A DNA stretch of 64,000 bases from Bifidobacterium sp. ESL0763 (GTDB taxonomy: Bacteria; Actinomycetota; Actinomycetes; Actinomycetales; Bifidobacteriaceae): NCBI RefSeq assembly GCF_029433395.1, contig NZ_JAQTHW010000002.1, forward strand, positions 1,364,001-1,428,000, read 5' to 3'. The translations under genes were made by a program, and so were the position numbers. This document shows, piece after piece, positions 41,044 to 50,084 of this stretch. The notes beneath the pieces were generated by a model. That model made no database searches. It was not told where the DNA came from and worked only from the letters and a program-made list of their open reading frames with translations. Position 1 is the stretch's first letter. The number at the start of each line of letters is the position of its first letter.

Positions 41044-42408
41044 TCAGTTCTTGAAGCTGTGGATCGGGGCGGGAATGCGGCCGCCGCGGGTGACGAAAGC
41101 CTCGCAAGAGGTCTGGTTGACGGGGATGATCGGCGCGTAGCCCATCAGCCCGCCGAAGTTGGCGACCTCGCCCACACCCTTGCCGTAGACGGGGATGACG
41201 CGCACAGCGGTGGTCTTCTGGTTGACCATGCCGATGGCGGCCTCGTCGGCGATCATGCCGGAGATGGTGGCGGCGCTGGTCTCGCCTGGGATGGCGATCA
41301 TGTCGAGGCCGACCGAGCACACGCAGGTCATCGCCTCAAGCTTCTCGATCTTCAGGCAGCCGGACTTGGCCGCCTCGATCATGTTGCGGTCCTCCGAGAC
41401 CGGGACGAACGCGCCGGAGAGCCCGCCGACGTAGGAGGAGGCCATGATGCCGCCCTTCTTCACCTGGTCGTTGAGCATCGCGAGCGCCGCGGTGGTGCCG
41501 GGCGCGCCGACCTGGTCGAGCCCGATCTTCTCGAGGACCTCACCCACCGAATCGCCGACGGCCGCGGTGGGCGCCAGCGACAGGTCGATGATGCCGAAGG
41601 GCACGCCGAGGCGCTTCGAGGCCTCCTGCGCCACCAGCTGGCCGACGCGGGTGATCTTGAAGGCGGTGCGCTTGATGGTCTCACACAGGAACTCGAAATC
41701 CTTACCCTTGGCCGCGTCGAGCGCGTTGGAGACCACGCCCGGCCCGGAGACGCCGACGTTGACCACCACGTCGCCCTCGGTGACGCCGTGGAATCCGCCG
41801 GCCATGAAGGGGTTGTCGTCGGGGGCGTTGCAGAAGGCCACGAACTTGGTGCATCCGTCGCTGTCGGTCTCGCGCGTGGCGTAGGCGGCGGCTTTGACCA
41901 TGCGGCCGAGCAGCTCGACGGCGTCCATGTCGATGCCGGTCTTGGTGGAGCCGACGTTGACCGACGAGCAGACGATGTCGGTGGTGCCCAGGGCCTGGGG
42001 CAGCGATTCGATGAGCATGCGCTCGGCGGGCGTCATCGACTTGGAGACCAGCGCCGAGTAGCCGCCGATCAGGTCGACACCGACCTTCTTGGCCGCGCGG
42101 TCGAGCGCGTGGGCGATCCTGACGAAATCCTCCGGCGAATGGCAGCAGCTGGCGCCCACCAGCGCGATCGGGGTGACGGTGATGCGCTTGTTGACGATCG
42201 GGATGCCGAAGTCGCGCTCGATCTGCCGGCCAACCTCCACGAGGTGGCGCGCCTTGTCGGTGATCTTGGCATAGATGTTCCGGCAGACCGCGTCCACGTC
42301 GGCCGCCGCGCAGTCCAGCAGCGAGATGCCCATGGTGATGGTGCGCACGTCGAGCTTCTCGCGCTCGATCATCTGGTTGGTCTCGTCGACCTCCGTGATA
42401 TTCAGCAT
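41044..42408 (-). CDS. UPF0210 (PFL-like, DUF711) family protein
   Basis: 454 residues, the standard length of UPF0210 proteins. Diagnostic blocks: [13 protein letters not shown] at the N-terminus, [34 protein letters not shown], and [21 protein letters not shown]. The family has a pyruvate-formate-lyase-like barrel in structure, but no glycyl-radical loop is visible and its reaction is unknown. It begins 10 bp after the ACT-domain gene (GGGGAG site), an arrangement conserved in many Gram-positives, so the ACT protein is probably its amino-acid-sensing partner. Cytoplasmic. Confidence 0.92.
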   Translation of the reverse strand: MLNITEVDETNQMIEREKLDVRTITMGISLLDCAAADVDAVCRNIYAKITDKARHLVEVGRQIERDFGIPIVNKRITVTPIALVGASCCHSPEDFVRIAHALDRAAKKVGVDLIGGYSALVSKSMTPAERMLIESLPQALGTTDIVCSSVNVGSTKTGIDMDAVELLGRMVKAAAYATRETDSDGCTKFVAFCNAPDDNPFMAGGFHGVTEGDVVVNVGVSGPGVVSNALDAAKGKDFEFLCETIKRTAFKITRVGQLVAQEASKRLGVPFGIIDLSLAPTAAVGDSVGEVLEKIGLDQVGAPGTTAALAMLNDQVKKGGIMASSYVGGLSGAFVPVSEDRNMIEAAKSGCLKIEKLEAMTCVCSVGLDMIAIPGETSAATISGMIADEAAIGMVNQKTTAVRVIPVYGKGVGEVANFGGLMGYAPIIPVNQTSCEAFVTRGGRIPAPIHSFKN

Positions 42409-42418
42409 GGCGCTCCCC

Positions 42419-42691
42419 TCAGACCCGGTGCATGCTCGTGAAAATCTCCTCGCGCTGGCAGCGGATGCGCACGCCGATCTTCCCGCCGAGCGCCTCCAGC
42501 CCGTCGACCAGCGCCGAGAACTCCTCGTCCGCCTTGGCGTAGTCCACGATCATCATCATGTTGAAGAACCCGTCGATGATAGTCTGCGAGATGTCTAGCA
42601 CGTTGACCAAATGCCGCGAAAGATGGGTGCATACCTGCGCGATGATACCGACCGTGTCCTGCCCGACCACCGTGATGACCGCTTTGTCCAT
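42419..42691 (-). CDS. ACT-domain protein UPF0237
   Basis: 90 residues, a single ACT domain: [20 protein letters not shown] at the start and a beta-alpha-beta-beta-alpha-beta pattern through [16 protein letters not shown] and [13 protein letters not shown]. Such stand-alone ACT proteins bind amino acids or related ligands; family UPF0237 is regularly paired with UPF0210, as here with a 10-bp gap. GGGGACGGGA lies before the ATG. A TATACT on the minus strand (42754-42759) could be its -10 box, with no good -35. Confidence 0.92.
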   Translation of the reverse strand: MDKAVITVVGQDTVGIIAQVCTHLSRHLVNVLDISQTIIDGFFNMMMIVDYAKADEEFSALVDGLEALGGKIGVRIRCQREEIFTSMHRV

Positions 42692-42844
42692 TCCCGTCCC
42701 CTATCCGAACCGTGTTGCGGGGCCATCGGCGACGGATACCCGCATCTCCGTCCAGTATAGGGTGCGACGGCGAGGCGGAAACCTCGATGACCATAATTGC
42801 GAAATGGAAACGGAGACGGCCGGGCGACAGCGCATCGCGTTCTT

Positions 42845-42951
42845 CCGCCGTCCGGCCGATCGACCCACTTCTTCGTGGAGACATGTGCCGTTCGCCGCTG
42901 GCCTAGTTTGCCTTCCGTCGTCCGGCCGGCCGCCTCACTTCTTCTTGGGAC
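42845..42951. repeat. Imperfect direct repeat of the 3' end of the MFS gene
   Basis: CGTCCGGCCG...CCCACTTCTTC at about 42847-42876 is repeated as CGTCCGGCCG...CTCACTTCTTC at about 42917-42946, the second copy containing the stop codon of the MFS gene. It looks like a decayed 70-bp-offset duplication of that gene's end. Confidence 0.55.
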
Positions 42952-44230
42952 GGAGCCGGTAGGCGGCCGGCATGCCGAGCGCGGCGATGGCGAAGAACAC
43001 CACGGCGCTCAACAGGCTGGGCAGGTAGGTGCCGGCCATGTCGAAGACGGCGCCGTGCACCGTGGCCGACAGCGCGAGCGCCATCGTGCCCGCCACCTGC
43101 ACGCCGCTGAAGATCTCGGCGTAATCACGTGGCCCGAAGCAGCGGCGCACCAGCCACGGCACCGCCACCAGCACCACCCCCTGGCCCAGCCCCGCCAGGA
43201 AGCCGAAGACCGTGGCCGGGCCCGGCGAGGCGATCAGCATCATCAGCAGCCAGCCGGCGAGCCCGACCAACGAGTAGGCCGCCAGGACCAGCTCGACCTT
43301 GAAGCGGTCGAGGGCCATGCCGATGCTCGCCTTGCCGAGGGCAGCGCCCAGCATGATACCGGAGACCACCAGCGCCCCCTGCGTCAGGCTCAGTCCGCGC
43401 GTCTGCTCGTAGCCGGAGACGTGCTGCACCAGCCCGGAGGTGAACTGCAGGAGCACGGAGATGACCGCCAGCAGCACGAAGGTGAGCGTGCGGTAGGCGT
43501 CGTGGGCGCTCATGCCCTCGAGGTCGCCGGTGGTGGCAGCCGCCGTGCCCGAGTCTGTTTGTCCGGCCGACGCGGCCACCGGTGCCGGTGTCGCCTTCCG
43601 CCCGTGCCCGTAGGCGTATTCGCCGCGCGAGGCGTCCGGCAGGAACTTCAGCACCAGCAGCGAGAACGGCAGGATGCACACGGAGAGCACCAGCGCGGTG
43701 AGCCTGTAGGAGGTCCGCCAGCCGAAGTCCGAGATCCACGAGGAGACGATGGGGTTGAAGATCGTGCCGCCGATGCCGGAGAGCCCGAGCGCGATGCCCA
43801 TGACCATGCCGACCTTCTCCTCGAACCAGTTGGAGAGCAGGACGCTGGGGGCCAGCGAGACGGGGATGACATAGGCGACGCCGAGGACGACGAACGCCAC
43901 GTAGAACTGCCAGAGCGAGGTGAAATAGGAGCCGAGGAAGAACACCACCGAGCAGACCACTACGCAGCCGCTGATCAGCAGCCGAGAGTCGACGCGCCGC
44001 ATCACGCGCCCGGCGACGAGCATCGTCAGCGCCCCCACGCCGTTCATGATGGTGGTCGCCAGCGCGACCTGCGCGCGCGTCACGCCAAGGTCGTGGCTCA
44101 GCACGGCATAATAGAGGCCCGGGGTGTTGATGACCATGCCGAATCCGACCAGCGACAGCACACAACAACCCACGAACACCAGCCACGGACGGGCCGCGGA
44201 CCATCGAGAAGACAAGCGAGACGACGACAT
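42935..44230 (-). CDS. MFS transporter, OFA (oxalate/formate antiporter)-like
   Basis: 431 residues from ATG 44230 (GGGAGG upstream; a start 11 codons earlier lacks a site). Twelve hydrophobic segments; AGRVMRRVDSRLL after TM2 fits MFS loop 2-3. The first helix region with GFGMVINTPGLYYAVLSHDLG and the second-half VSGIMLGAALGKASIGMALDRF are typical of the OFA/monocarboxylate porter branch, so an organic acid is the likely cargo. The central loop carries a Gly/Ala/Thr-rich insert. No operon partner: mtnN, downstream neighbour by coordinate, has its own unit. Confidence 0.8.
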   Translation of the reverse strand: MSSSRLSSRWSAARPWLVFVGCCVLSLVGFGMVINTPGLYYAVLSHDLGVTRAQVALATTIMNGVGALTMLVAGRVMRRVDSRLLISGCVVVCSVVFFLGSYFTSLWQFYVAFVVLGVAYVIPVSLAPSVLLSNWFEEKVGMVMGIALGLSGIGGTIFNPIVSSWISDFGWRTSYRLTALVLSVCILPFSLLVLKFLPDASRGEYAYGHGRKATPAPVAASAGQTDSGTAAATTGDLEGMSAHDAYRTLTFVLLAVISVLLQFTSGLVQHVSGYEQTRGLSLTQGALVVSGIMLGAALGKASIGMALDRFKVELVLAAYSLVGLAGWLLMMLIASPGPATVFGFLAGLGQGVVLVAVPWLVRRCFGPRDYAEIFSGVQVAGTMALALSATVHGAVFDMAGTYLPSLLSAVVFFAIAALGMPAAYRLRPKKK

Positions 44231-44567
44231 GAAAAACCTCCCAGCGGTTTCAAGGCAAACCAACGAACCACTGGAAGGCTACGGCTCCTGACGGGCCACG
44301 TACACAGGGCGTGACCGTATCTGCACCCGCGGGCACAACCCCTTTACAGAGCGCCCGGTTTCGCCACACACCGACGCGAATCCTCCACATCGTGCACGCG
44401 GCGGCATCGGCGACGCTGCCACCGGACGTTCACACGTCTTCATGGAATGTTCATAAGCGGGGCATGCCGGTGCCATCGGTTTCATGCCACCGGCGTGCCC
44501 ATTCAGGCGCGAGGCTCCATCGTCTCACTTCCTGCCGGACGCGCAGGCTCCTCAGCCCCGCGGCTCC
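44231..44567. other. 337-bp gap between the OFA-type MFS gene and mtnN
   Basis: No gene found. An imperfect inverted repeat GGCATGCCGGTG/CACCGGCGTGCC (44461-44472 and 44488-44499, one mismatch) lies past the mtnN stop and may end its transcript, without a T tract. The rest should hold the MFS promoter, which I cannot pick out. Confidence 0.5.
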
Positions 44568-45260
44568 TCACAGGCTCGCGACGATATTGAGCGCCAGGCG
44601 CGCGGCGGTGTCGGCGTACTCGGAGATGTCGAATTCCTTGAACTGCTCGTACTCGGTGTCGGCCTCATCGGAAAGCGCACGGATGACCAGCGCGGGCACG
44701 TCATTGCGGGCGGCCACATGCGCCACCGCGGCGCCCTCCATCTCCACGGCGTCGGCGTGGGTCTTCTCGGCGACCACGGCGGCGGCCACGGGGGTGCCGA
44801 TGAAGTTGTTGCCGGAGGCGATCACACCGGTCATGTGGTGGATGCCCATCTCGCCGAGCACCGCGTCGGCCACCTCGAGCAGGTGCCGGTCGCTGTGGAA
44901 CTCCTCGGTCTCGGGCTTCCACTGGGCGATCATGCGCATGTCGGAATCGAGGTAGCGCAGGGTGCCGCCCAGCACCACGTCGTCGATGTGCATCGACTTG
45001 TTGAGCGAGCCGGCGATGCCCGAGAAGATCACGGCGTCGGGATGGTACTGGTCGATCAGGCACTGGGTGGTCGCCGCGGCGTTGACCAGGCCCATGCCGC
45101 CCACGGTGGCGGCCACGGTGACCTGTTCGCCGGACTTGGCGGCCACCGTGCCGACGTTGATGTCGAGGCTGGCGACCTTGTTGTGCTCCACCCCGCCGAG
45201 CGACTTGGCGATCAGGGCGACTTCCTCTTCCATGGCTCCGATGATGGCGATGGTCTTCAT
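44568..45260 (-). CDS. mtnN: 5'-methylthioadenosine/S-adenosylhomocysteine nucleosidase
   Basis: 230 residues, full length. Catalytic residues are in place: Glu12 in GAMEEEV, the VEMEGAAVAHVA block with the substrate-binding Met/Glu, and the general acid Asp in RALSDEAD. FSGIAGSLN binds the adenine/ribose end. It hydrolyses MTA and SAH to adenine and the thioribose, clearing SAM by-products and feeding AI-2 production if LuxS is present. GGAGC precedes the ATG. Monocistronic by spacing. Confidence 0.96.
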   Translation of the reverse strand: MKTIAIIGAMEEEVALIAKSLGGVEHNKVASLDINVGTVAAKSGEQVTVAATVGGMGLVNAAATTQCLIDQYHPDAVIFSGIAGSLNKSMHIDDVVLGGTLRYLDSDMRMIAQWKPETEEFHSDRHLLEVADAVLGEMGIHHMTGVIASGNNFIGTPVAAAVVAEKTHADAVEMEGAAVAHVAARNDVPALVIRALSDEADTEYEQFKEFDISEYADTAARLALNIVASL

Positions 45261-45425
45261 GTTCTGCTCCGTTTGTTGTGTGGCGGGCAGGCCGATTCGG
45301 CCCGACCCGCCTGGGTTGGTTTGGTTATGATCGGTTTGGTTACGTCCGGTCTGGCGCGGTTGAGTGTGGTTACATCTGCCGGGTCGTGTTTGGCTTTGCC
45401 GAACTTACCCGCGCACGCCGAGCCG

Positions 45426-46691
45426 TTATCTGGCGCGACGGGCGTCCACCGCCTGCGCCAGCTCGCGCAGCAGCTGCTCGGTGTCGGGCCAGGAGATGCA
45501 CCGGTCGGTGATCGACTTGCCGTATTCGAGCTGGTCGAGCGGGGCGGCGGGCTGGTTGCCGCCGCGGATGTTGCTCTCCATCATCAAGCCCACGATGTCC
45601 GGTTCGCCCTGGGCCAGTCGCGCCGCGAGGTCGCGGACGACCTGCGCCTGACGCACCTCGTCCTTGCCGGAATTGCCGTGCGAGCAGTCGATGACCAGGC
45701 CGTGGGCGGCGGCGGATTCGGCGGGCATCTCCTTGCGCACCGCCTCCATGGCCACCTTCACGGACTGCGCGTCATAGTTCGGGCCGTGCGAGGAGCCGCG
45801 CAGCACCACGTGGCAGTCGGGGTTGCCCAGGGTCTCCACGGCGCTGGCACGCGCCAGGTGGTCGATGCCGAAGAAGGTGTGCTGCTGGCCGGCGGTGAAA
45901 CAGCCGTCGATGGAGGCCTTGACCGAGCCGTCCGTGGCGTTCTTGAAGCCGACGGGCATCGACAGGCCGCTGGCCAGCTGCCGGTGGATCTGCGACTCGG
46001 TGTTGCGCGCACCGATGGCGCCCCAGCTCACCGCATCCGAGATATATTGCGGGCTGGTCGGTTCCAGGAACTCGGTGGCGGCGGGCAGGCCGGCGTCGAG
46101 CACGCCCAGCAGGATCTTGCGGGCGAGCAGAAGCCCCTTGTTGATGTGGTGGCTGCCGTCGATGTCGGGGTCGTTGATCAGGCCCTTCCAGCCGATGGTC
46201 GTACGCGGCTTCTCGAAGTAGACGCGCATCACGATCATCAGCCGGTCCTTCAGCTCCTCGTTGGCCTTGGCGAGCCGCTGCGCGTAGTCGAGCGCGGCCT
46301 TGGGGTCGTGCACCGAACAGGGGCCGACGATGACCAGCAGGCGGTCGTCCTGGCCGTAGAGGCAGGCGCGGATCTCGTCGCGCGAACGGGCCACCAGGTC
46401 CTGGTTCTTCCCGCTCAGCGGCATGTCGGTGAGCACGTCGGCGGGGGTGGGCAGCGGCGCGAGCTCGAAGACGCGGCGGTTGACGATGCGGCTGACGCCC
46501 ACCTCGTCCTCCCAGCGGCGCATGTCCGTGGTCTTCAGCGGATTCTCGCCGTTCTTGATGGCCTTCTTGATCGCCGCCCGGTTCTTGGCGTCGTTGATCG
46601 CGCCCTCGGATCGCGCGGCCACGCTGTCGTTGCCGCCGCCCGCCGTCGCGCCCGCCGTGCCTGCCATACCTTCATTGCCCATGTTCATCAT
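45426..46691 (-). CDS. Class I DAHP synthase, paralogue 1
   Basis: 421 residues: an Asn/Gly/Ala-rich N-terminal extension of about 55 residues, then a complete AroF/G/H-type barrel. Seen: IVGPCSVHDPKAA, KPRTTIGWKG, SWGAIGARNTESQ, GFKNATDG, VIDCSHGNSGKDE and MMESNIRGGNQ, covering the catalytic Cys, Lys, Arg, His and Glu of this class. It condenses PEP with erythrose-4-phosphate, the first step to aromatic amino acids. A second copy lies just upstream with palindromic repeats between. Whether this is the Phe-, Tyr- or Trp-inhibited form cannot be read off. Confidence 0.93.
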   Translation of the reverse strand: MMNMGNEGMAGTAGATAGGGNDSVAARSEGAINDAKNRAAIKKAIKNGENPLKTTDMRRWEDEVGVSRIVNRRVFELAPLPTPADVLTDMPLSGKNQDLVARSRDEIRACLYGQDDRLLVIVGPCSVHDPKAALDYAQRLAKANEELKDRLMIVMRVYFEKPRTTIGWKGLINDPDIDGSHHINKGLLLARKILLGVLDAGLPAATEFLEPTSPQYISDAVSWGAIGARNTESQIHRQLASGLSMPVGFKNATDGSVKASIDGCFTAGQQHTFFGIDHLARASAVETLGNPDCHVVLRGSSHGPNYDAQSVKVAMEAVRKEMPAESAAAHGLVIDCSHGNSGKDEVRQAQVVRDLAARLAQGEPDIVGLMMESNIRGGNQPAAPLDQLEYGKSITDRCISWPDTEQLLRELAQAVDARRAR

Positions 46692-46853
46692 GCTCCACTC
46701 GTCGCCTTATCGGCCTACGCGCCGCCATCCGCCAATCCGCGCCGGTTTCGAGGCGCGAATCATGGCATATGGCGGCGTTCACTGTTACTGGTTCCAAGGA
46801 TAGGCCATAGTCGGCCGCGACCGGCGCCGGCCCTCCGATTCTCTACGCAAAAC

Positions 46854-47023
46854 GCGTCGAAAAGCAGAAAAACGGCCTCTGATATCTGCTTTTCGACGCG
46901 CATAGGTCACCGACTGCGTCAAAAAGCAGATTCAGCACGCGATATTGCTGCTTTTCGACGCGCATAAGTCACCAACCGCGTCAAAAAGCAGATTCAGCAC
47001 GCGATATTGCTGCTTTTCGACGC
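46854..47023. repeat. Three tandem palindromic units, 62-bp period, between the DAHP synthase genes
   Basis: GCGTC[GA]AAAAGCAG starts at 46854, 46916 and 46978, each answered by a perfect CTGCTTTTCGACGC at 46886, 46948 and 47010, giving three 14-bp stems with 18-nt loops. Units two and three are nearly identical over 62 bp. They occupy most of the 350-bp gap; the remainder (46692-46853) shows nothing recognisable. Confidence 0.9.
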
Positions 47024-47041
47024 AAGCGGATCGTCGATCGG

Positions 47042-48181
47042 TCACTCACCGTCCAGCTTGCGGCGCGCGGTGACGGCGTCGGCGAGCGTGTGCAGCAGCT
47101 CGTTGGTGCGGTCCCACGGGATGCAGGAGTCGGTGATCGAACGGCCGTAGACCAGCTGGTCAAGCGGCGCGGGCGACTGGTGGCCGCCGCGGATGTTGCT
47201 TTCCATCATCACGCCGAAGATGCCGGGCTCGCCCTTGGCCAGGCGCGCCGCGATGTTCTCGACGACCTCGGCCTCGCGCACCTCGTCCTTGCCGCAGTTG
47301 CCATGCGCCGCGTCGATGACCAGACCGTGCTCGCTCGGACCGGTGACCTTCGACTGCTTGAGCATCTCGAGGGCGTCGGCCACCGACTTCGAGTCGTAGT
47401 TCGGGCCGGTGTTGGAGCCGCGCAGGATGATGTGGCAGTCCGGGTTGCCCTTGGTCTCCGCCGAGATCACGCGCCCGTCGAGATTGATGGAGAGGAAATG
47501 GTGCTCGTTGGCGACCGCATAGCAGGAGTCGGCCGCGACCTTCACCGAGCCGTCAGTGGAGTTCTTGAACCCGATCGGCATCGACATGCCGCTGGCCAGC
47601 TCGCGATGCACCTGGCTTTCGGTGTTGCGCGCGCCGATGGCGCCCCAGCTGACCATGTCGCAAAGATACTGCGGGGTGATCGGGTCGAGCCACTCGGTGG
47701 CGGCGGGCAGGCCTTGGCCCAGCACGTCGGCGAGCACCTGGCGCGCCAGATGCATGCCCTTGCGGATGTTGAACTCGCCGTCGAGGTCCGGGTCGTTGAT
47801 CAGGCCCTTCCAGCCCACGGTGGTGCGCGGCTTCTCGAAGTAGACGCGCATCACGATCATCAGCCGGTCCTTCAGCTCCTCGTTGGCCTTGGCCAGGCGC
47901 TGCGCATAGTCCTTCGCGGCCTTCGGGTCGTGGATGGAGCAGGGGCCGACGAGCACGAGCAGGCGGTCGTCGCGGCCGTGCAGGATGTCGCGGATCTCCT
48001 GGCGGCTCCTGAGCACCAGATCGCCCATCGGCTTGGTCAGCGGCTGTTCCTTGAGAAAGACACGGGGTGCGGGAATCGGGTCGAGCTGGCGGATGTTGAC
48101 ATCCACGGTCTCGGGGTAGACTGCCTCTTTGTCGAATCGCTGGGCATCCTCGGAGCTTCCTGGTCCGCGCATCACCACCAT
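47042..48181 (-). CDS. Class I DAHP synthase, paralogue 2
   Basis: 379 residues from ATG 48181, which has GGAGG seven bases upstream. All AroF/G/H motifs are present: LVGPCSIHDPKAAKDY, KPRTTVGWKGL, SWGAIGARNTESQ, GFKNSTDG, VIDAAHGNCGKDE, MMESNIRGGHQ. It carries out the same PEP plus erythrose-4-phosphate condensation as the downstream paralogue. The N-terminal 45 residues (VNIRQLDPIPAPRVFLKEQP) match the regulatory arm of feedback-inhibited AroG-like enzymes, unlike paralogue 1's extension. The pair probably provides differently regulated isoenzymes. Confidence 0.95.
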   Translation of the reverse strand: MVVMRGPGSSEDAQRFDKEAVYPETVDVNIRQLDPIPAPRVFLKEQPLTKPMGDLVLRSRQEIRDILHGRDDRLLVLVGPCSIHDPKAAKDYAQRLAKANEELKDRLMIVMRVYFEKPRTTVGWKGLINDPDLDGEFNIRKGMHLARQVLADVLGQGLPAATEWLDPITPQYLCDMVSWGAIGARNTESQVHRELASGMSMPIGFKNSTDGSVKVAADSCYAVANEHHFLSINLDGRVISAETKGNPDCHIILRGSNTGPNYDSKSVADALEMLKQSKVTGPSEHGLVIDAAHGNCGKDEVREAEVVENIAARLAKGEPGIFGVMMESNIRGGHQSPAPLDQLVYGRSITDSCIPWDRTNELLHTLADAVTARRKLDGE

Positions 48182-48360
48182 GATTCCCTCCTTCTCCTTC
48201 ATTCGACGCCGCCATGGCGCCGAAACGATAATGGTGAGTTCATTATAAACGTTTTGCCATGGCGACGGGCGCGACCGCCCAATTTACCGGCCCGGGCTGC
48301 TGCGCTCACGGCGATGGGCCACGGTGCCCTTCTGCCTCAATTGCCGGCGGTCCTGTCAGA

Positions 48361-48463
48361 AACAAGACAATCCCGCCATAAACAAGACAGTCCTGCTAGA
48401 AAACGTACGGAATGACCCCTCAAAACGTACGTTTTCTCGCAGGATTGTCTTGTTAGTAGCGGG
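48361..48463. repeat. Long palindromic element, copy 1
   Basis: The left arm (48372-48407: CCCGCC, AACAAGACAGTCCTGC, AGAAAACGTAC) pairs with the right arm (48427-48463: GTACGTTTTCT, GCAGGATTGTCTTGTT, GCGGG) in a stem of about 35 bp with few mismatches. A direct repeat of AACAAGACA precedes it. Related to the element at 55.5 kb. It dominates the 376-bp gap between the DAHP synthase start and pepC; no gene seen there. Confidence 0.8.
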
Positions 48464-48534
48464 ATGTGTGGGTTATGGGCTCGACTGGTTGCCTGTGGCC
48501 GGAAGCTTTCGACCACAGGCGCGTATTGGCCGAA

Positions 48535-48553
48535 AATAGCCCACCGGGCTATT
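48535..48553 (-). terminator. pepC terminator
   Basis: AATAGCCC/GGGCTATT with a 3-nt loop, followed on the minus strand by TTTTC if the last stem pairs are counted. It begins 5 bp past the pepC stop. A weaker stem GCCTGTGG/CCACAGGC (48491-48520) lies behind it. Confidence 0.55.
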
Positions 48554-48557
48554 GTCC

Positions 48558-49895
48558 TCAGGCCAATGCGCCCATCGGATCCCACGCCGGGAGCATGGTG
48601 GCGGGCTCATTGAGCGCGGCCTGGTAGTCGGCGGGGAGCATCGACTTCGGGACGGCGACCTCGTAGACGTACTCGGTGAACCAGTCGTCGGCCATGGTGA
48701 AGTAGCCCTTGTCGGCCACCTTGCAGCCCCAGGAGTTCTCGACGCGCCAGCGGTTGGTGGTCTTGCCGTCGTCGGCCACATCGACGCCGACGAACGCCAT
48801 CGCGTGGTTCATCGCGGAGTCGCCGTAGCGCACGCGCTGCTCCTTGCTCATGTCGAAGTCGACGTCGTAGACCTTGCCGTACTCGAAGAGGTCGGTGGCC
48901 CAGGCGCCGCCGTCGCGGTCCATCATCGGATGGCAGTCCGCGCCGAACCACACGGGGATGCCCTGCTCGGCCAGGATGCGGCGCACGCAGTCCTTCATGA
49001 ACGCGTTGTCGACGTTGAGGTACTCGGTCGGGTCTCCCCCGGCCACGTTGCCCAGGTGCTCGATGCCGATCTTCCTGCCCTTGGCGTGCTCGGCGCGCGG
49101 ATCGTCGACGAGGCAGACGTAGTCCTCAAGATGCGCCGGGCCGACGTATTTCTTCCAGAACTCGACGGGAGTGATCTCGCCGTCGCGGTGGAACTCGCCG
49201 TCCTTGTCTTTCCACTCCCAGTCGAAGCTCTTCGGCGGCTCGCCCAGGTGGATGGTGAGCATGCGGTGGCCGGCCTCGACGCCCTTCGCCACGATCTCGT
49301 CGATGGCGGAGGGATCGGCGTACATGTGCGCCACGGCGGTGTGCAGCATGCGGCGCAGCTGCGTGTTCATCTCGCCGGTGTTCTTCGAGGAGGCGGTCTC
49401 GGGGAAGAAGTCCTTCGGCACGGCGCCGTACTTCTTGTAGACGTTCATGGCCATGGTCCACTGGCCGCCGTCACCCATCACATCGGCGAAGAGGTGGAGC
49501 ATCAGCTGCGAGTCCGCGGGCTCGCCGGCGCGCACGAGGGCGGCGACGTCGCGCAGGAAGTAGTTGATGCGCTCGAGCTTGTCGAAGTACATCGCGTAGT
49601 TCTGCGAGAACTCGAACTTGTCGAGATTGAGGTTGCGCTTGGCGACGAAGCGCGCCACGTTCAGCGAGCTGAAGAGCCAGCAGCGGCCGGAATGGTTCTG
49701 GTTGGTGACCTCGCCGTTGTCGACGGTCACGGAGAACCGACGCTGCAGGGTGCGGGCGCGGTCGTAGTTGTGGGCCACCGGGTTGATGCCGGAGGTCGTC
49801 ACGGCGTTCATCGCCATGCGGTTGGAGCGCGAGGCGTCGAAGCCCTCGCGCAGTTGGTTGAGCCTGTCGTCGTCCAACGGCGTGATCTCACTCAT
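48558..49895 (-). CDS. pepC: Aminopeptidase C (bleomycin hydrolase family, C1B)
   Basis: 445 residues from ATG 49895 (AAGGAG nine bases upstream). The papain-like triad is complete: Gln66 and Cys72 in NQNHSGRCWLF, His in SAMNHAMAFVGVD, and Asn in RVENSWG near residue 390. PepC/bleomycin hydrolases form cytoplasmic hexamers and trim residues from peptide N-termini; the C-terminal arm that limits it to exopeptidase action ends here in PMGALA. Full length. It is monocistronic by its own terminator and promoter gap. Confidence 0.97.
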   Translation of the reverse strand: MSEITPLDDDRLNQLREGFDASRSNRMAMNAVTTSGINPVAHNYDRARTLQRRFSVTVDNGEVTNQNHSGRCWLFSSLNVARFVAKRNLNLDKFEFSQNYAMYFDKLERINYFLRDVAALVRAGEPADSQLMLHLFADVMGDGGQWTMAMNVYKKYGAVPKDFFPETASSKNTGEMNTQLRRMLHTAVAHMYADPSAIDEIVAKGVEAGHRMLTIHLGEPPKSFDWEWKDKDGEFHRDGEITPVEFWKKYVGPAHLEDYVCLVDDPRAEHAKGRKIGIEHLGNVAGGDPTEYLNVDNAFMKDCVRRILAEQGIPVWFGADCHPMMDRDGGAWATDLFEYGKVYDVDFDMSKEQRVRYGDSAMNHAMAFVGVDVADDGKTTNRWRVENSWGCKVADKGYFTMADDWFTEYVYEVAVPKSMLPADYQAALNEPATMLPAWDPMGALA

Positions 49896-50023
49896 CACAA
49901 ACAACTCCTTCAATATCTTCATGGGTAACAACCATGGCGCGCGACGTCATCGAACGTCACGCGCCAACGATACATGGGCCGGCATATCACCGCCGCCGGC
50001 AACGGGCACGCAAGGCCTTTCGC

Positions 50024-50073
50024 GAAACGGCATCCGCCCCGCCCGCAAAGGGACGTGGAACGGATGCCGTTTC
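50024..50073 (-). terminator. Hairpin after the DivIVA-like gene
   Basis: Perfect 13-bp stem GAAACGGCATCCG/CGGATGCCGTTTC with a 24-nt loop, 11 bp past the stop of the coiled-coil gene on the minus strand. A second stem GGCGCG(C/T)GACGT lies at 49935-49964. Confidence 0.5.
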
Positions 50074-50084
50074 ATCATTCACGC

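Noticed and set aside
40803-41054. 83-residue plus-strand frame
   Set aside because: It runs through a strong plus-strand terminator hairpin and T tract and has no good ribosome site.
46854-47023. CRISPR-like regular repeats
   Set aside because: Repeat units are 62 bp with the spacer positions also nearly identical, strong internal palindromes, only three units and no cas genes.
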